This document shows, one piece after another, positions 61,357-64,000 of a stretch of 64,000 nt of DNA. The DNA is from an uncultured Ruminococcus sp. Lineage in GTDB: Bacteria; Bacillota; Clostridia; Oscillospirales; Ruminococcaceae. Location: positions 1 through 64,000 of the forward strand of contig CANQVK010000009.1 in the NCBI GenBank assembly GCA_947627275.1. The letters are read 5' to 3'. The notes beneath the pieces were generated by a model. It had not been told where the DNA came from. It saw nothing but the letters and a program-made list of their open reading frames with translations, and ran no database searches. Within the stretch, counting starts at the first letter, position 1, and the number at the start of each line of letters is the position of its first letter. Position numbers and translations under genes: made by a program.

Positions 61357-63975
61357 TCATTCTTCTCTGTATTCCTCAACGGTATAAGTCTCGAAAATAT
61401 CGCCTTCCTTAACGTCACTGAACTTTTCAAGGCTGATACCGCACTCGTATCCCTCGGAGACCTCCTTTGCGTCGTCCTTGAAACGCTTAAGACCGGCTAT
61501 CTTATCGTCTGCAATGATGATACCGTCGCGAACAACTCGTACCTGACAGTTTCTTACAGCCTTTCCGCTGAGTACGTAGCTTCCTGCTACCATGCCGACA
61601 TTGGAGATCTTATATACCTGACGAACCTCTATGCGTCCAAGTTCAACGTCACGGAATTTAGGAGCAAGCATACCCTTCATAGCGGTTGAGATCTCCTCGA
61701 TAGCGTCGTATATGATACGATACAGACGAATGTCCACGCCGTCTCTTGCGGCGTTTTCGGCAGCCACGGGGTCGGGGCGGACGTTGAATCCGACAATGAT
61801 CGCATTTGAAGCGCTTGCAAGCATAACGTCGCTTTCCTTAACAGCGCCGACAGCTCCGTGAATAACCTTTACTCTTACCTCGTTGTTGGAGAGCTTTTCA
61901 AGGGACTGCTTTACAGCCTCGACAGAGCCTTGTACGTCGGCCTTGACGATGATCGGCAGTTCCTTGATCTCGCCCTCGGCGATCTGAGAGAACAGGTTGT
62001 CGAGAGTTACCTTGCGGTAGGAGTTGAACTGTTCCTGCTTAGCCTCGTGCTTTCTCTGCTCAACAAGCTCTCTTGCAAGACGCTCGTCTTCAACGGCGTT
62101 GAAAATATCGCCTGCGCTGGGAACTTCCGCAAGACCCGTTATCTCAACGGGAACAGACGGACCTGCTTCCTTGACCTTTTTGCCCTTGTCGTTTGTCATT
62201 ACACGTACGCGTCCTACCGCAGTACCCGCAATAAGAACATCGCCCTGCTTCAAAGTGCCGTTCTGAACAAGAAGCGTTGCTATAGGACCTCTGCCCTTGT
62301 CAAGACGGGCCTCGATAACCGTACCCTTAGCAAGTCTGTCGGGATTAGCCTTAAGATCCTGCACCTCCGCAACGAGGAGTACGTTTTCGAGAAGCTCGTC
62401 AATGCCCTCGCCCGTCTTAGCCGATACGGGAACGCATATGACGTCGCCGCCCCAGTCCTCGCATACAAGATCGTACTTTGTAAGCTCTTCCTTGATACGG
62501 TCGGGATTGGCACCCTCTTTATCCATTTTGTTTATTGCAACGATTATCTGTACTCCGGCAGATTTTGCATGGTTTATGGATTCGACCGTCTGCGGCATGA
62601 TACCATCGTCGGCGGCAACTACGAGGATAGCTATATCAGTGATATTCGCTCCTCTTGCACGCATCGAGGTAAACGCCTCATGTCCGGGTGTATCGAGGAA
62701 CGTTATCTTCTGTCCGTTTACTTTGACCTGATAAGCGCCGATGTGCTGAGTGATTCCGCCTGCTTCGCCGTCTGCGACGTGAGCGTTTCTGATACGGTCG
62801 AGGATAGACGTCTTGCCGTGGTCAACGTGTCCCATAACAACGACTACGGGGCAGCGAGTTTCGAGATTTGTATCATCGTCATCGCTGTCGTCGATAAGGC
62901 GTTCCTCAATGGTAACGATGACTTCCTTCTCGACCTTAGCTCCCATTTCGTCGGCAACGAGGGCGGCTGTATCGAAATCTATCTCCTGATTGATAGAAGC
63001 CATAATGCCCAATCCCATGAGCTTTTTGATAACATCGGTAGCGGTAGCCTTAAGGCGTGCCGCAAGCTCTCCTACGGTGATGGAATCGGGGATCATTACC
63101 TTGAGCTGCTGCTTTCTTGCACGCTCCAGCTCCAGTCTCTTGAGCTTTTCAGCTTCGGATTCCTTTCTGGAGAACTGCTGGCGGCTTCTCTGTGCGGATT
63201 TCTGATTTATCTTCTGCTTTTTGGAGGAGTAATTCTCTCCGCCGTGCTTTCTGCTGCTGCCGGTAGCCATCTGGTCGTAACGCTCGTTATATTTATCGAG
63301 ATCGACATAGCTGCCTCTTGTATCAACGGTACGTCTCTGTGTAGCGGTAGAAGCCGTCTCGGAGGAGAAGCTTGTGTTAAGCTTGGTCGCCTCGCCACGG
63401 TCTCTTGCCTTTGCCTGCTCCTTCTTCTTTTTCTTATCGGAAGGTTTATTTTCAGGTCTGGAGTTCTGCTTTTTCGCCTCTGTCTTAGAAATTTCCTTTT
63501 TCGGCTCCTCAACGGGCTTTTTCTCCTTCGGCTCAACTTTCTTTTCAGGCTCGGCAGGCTTTTCCGAAACAGGCTTCGGCTCGGGAGCTTTCTCAATAAT
63601 GGGCTGTACAGGCTTTTTTACCTGAGTTGGCTTCTGCTCCTTTGCAGGTTCATTTTTGGGCTGCTTTTCGGGCTTCACTGTCTTTTCCGCCTTCGGCTTT
63701 TTCTCTGTCCTGATCTTTTTTTCGGGCTTCGGGGTTTCTTTTGTCTCGGGTCTTTTTTCGGGCTTAGGGTCGTTCTTCGACGCAAAATATTCGTTTAAGT
63801 CCTTGACCTCATGAAGCTTGGTCTGATGCTCGAGAACCGCATTCATTTCCTCCTCCGAAAGAGATGACGAAGGCTTCTTCTTTGCGTCTCCCCTTGAAGC
63901 GAAAAAATCGACAAGCTCCTGTGATGATACGTTCAGATCCTTAGCGGCGTCGCTTAATTTTATCTTTTTTGCCAT
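61357..63975 (-). CDS. infB: Translation initiation factor IF-2
   Basis: GTPase (872 residues) that brings initiator tRNA to the 30S subunit. The N-terminal region (residues 1-70) contains the IF2_N-like fold, then about 220 residues of a Lys/Glu/Pro-rich low-complexity linker. The GTPase domain is intact: G1 [19 protein letters not shown]3 [18 protein letters not shown]4 [10 protein letters not shown] and G5 [10 protein letters not shown]-terminal domain for fMet-tRNA binding follows. The start has AGGAGG 11 bases upstream. The 5' neighbours (probably nusA-ylxR-rplGA) lie outside the window. Confidence 0.95.
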   Translation of the reverse strand: MAKKIKLSDAAKDLNVSSQELVDFFASRGDAKKKPSSSLSEEEMNAVLEHQTKLHEVKDLNEYFASKNDPKPEKRPETKETPKPEKKIRTEKKPKAEKTVKPEKQPKNEPAKEQKPTQVKKPVQPIIEKAPEPKPVSEKPAEPEKKVEPKEKKPVEEPKKEISKTEAKKQNSRPENKPSDKKKKKEQAKARDRGEATKLNTSFSSETASTATQRRTVDTRGSYVDLDKYNERYDQMATGSSRKHGGENYSSKKQKINQKSAQRSRQQFSRKESEAEKLKRLELERARKQQLKVMIPDSITVGELAARLKATATDVIKKLMGLGIMASINQEIDFDTAALVADEMGAKVEKEVIVTIEERLIDDSDDDDTNLETRCPVVVVMGHVDHGKTSILDRIRNAHVADGEAGGITQHIGAYQVKVNGQKITFLDTPGHEAFTSMRARGANITDIAILVVAADDGIMPQTVESINHAKSAGVQIIVAINKMDKEGANPDRIKEELTKYDLVCEDWGGDVICVPVSAKTGEGIDELLENVLLVAEVQDLKANPDRLAKGTVIEARLDKGRGPIATLLVQNGTLKQGDVLIAGTAVGRVRVMTNDKGKKVKEAGPSVPVEITGLAEVPSAGDIFNAVEDERLARELVEQRKHEAKQEQFNSYRKVTLDNLFSQIAEGEIKELPIIVKADVQGSVEAVKQSLEKLSNNEVRVKVIHGAVGAVKESDVMLASASNAIIVGFNVRPDPVAAENAARDGVDIRLYRIIYDAIEEISTAMKGMLAPKFRDVELGRIEVRQVYKISNVGMVAGSYVLSGKAVRNCQVRVVRDGIIIADDKIAGLKRFKDDAKEVSEGYECGISLEKFSDVKEGDIFETYTVEEYREE

Positions 63976-64000
63976 AGGCGAATGTTCCTCCTTTTACATA

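Noticed and set aside
61858..63798. 646-codon frame on the plus strand opposite infB
   Set aside because: It is the antisense shadow of a highly biased coding region (Lys/Glu-rich infB) and shows no domain of its own.

Overview
The window reads as a chromosomal segment of a Gram-positive, gut- or rumen-type Ruminococcus (Oscillospiraceae). Two secreted polysaccharidases end in ruminococcal type-I dockerins (a family 11 rhamnogalacturonan lyase and a GH26 beta-mannanase), which implies a cellulosome-forming or dockerin/cohesin-using fibre degrader. The housekeeping order (infB-rbfA-nrnA-truB-ribF; miaB-ylbF-mutS-mutL-miaA-hfq; sepF-ylmH-divIVA-ileS-lspA-rluD) is clostridial. Almost every gene is on the minus strand.

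Positions 1-13,400 are a decayed, visibly AT-richer mobile region. It holds an intact excisionase, a truncated tyrosine integrase and a duplicated, broken xis/int junction. There is a three-gene block of exported proteins (a proline-rich lipoprotein, a small cytosolic-type protein and a glycine-rich secreted protein) under a consensus promoter that shares a palindromic operator with a divergent XRE regulator. It also holds a serine resolvase coupled to a degenerate HNH-like protein, an AAA/DUF4143 ATPase, an HNH protein with five ~54-residue repeats, and a possible small RNA of about 250 nt.

Positions 13,400-29,000 are core metabolism and fibre use: glycogen branching enzyme (glgB), a LacI-sensor/degenerate-GGDEF/AraC regulator, the dockerin-bearing PL11 lyase, an oligopeptide-type binding lipoprotein with a VanY-like carboxypeptidase, an AraC regulator, split transketolase and a HAD phosphatase.

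Positions 28,100-50,200 are a long run of co-directional housekeeping genes: lspA-rluD, ileS, divIVA, ylmH, sepF, yggS, an HlyD-like protein, hfq, miaA, mutL, a small unknown protein, mutS, ylbF and miaB. Four consecutive lipoprotein genes have been placed between miaB and ylbF. Positions 50,400-58,000 carry the GH26-dockerin mannanase, a small conserved protein and a complete Gld-type ABC operon (ATPase, permease, GldG-like, DUF4340). Positions 58,200-64,000 are the infB-rbfA-nrnA-truB-ribF translation operon; its upstream part lies outside the window.

The most unusual non-coding feature is a ~183-bp multi-hairpin repeat present three times in the same orientation (20,978; 24,887; 37,993), with compensatory base changes, plus a related inverted fragment near 27,090. 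That fragment lies inside a ~246-bp insertion flanked by 17-bp direct repeats, which has altered the last residues of the HAD gene. All positions and starts were read by eye; no database search or folding program was run.
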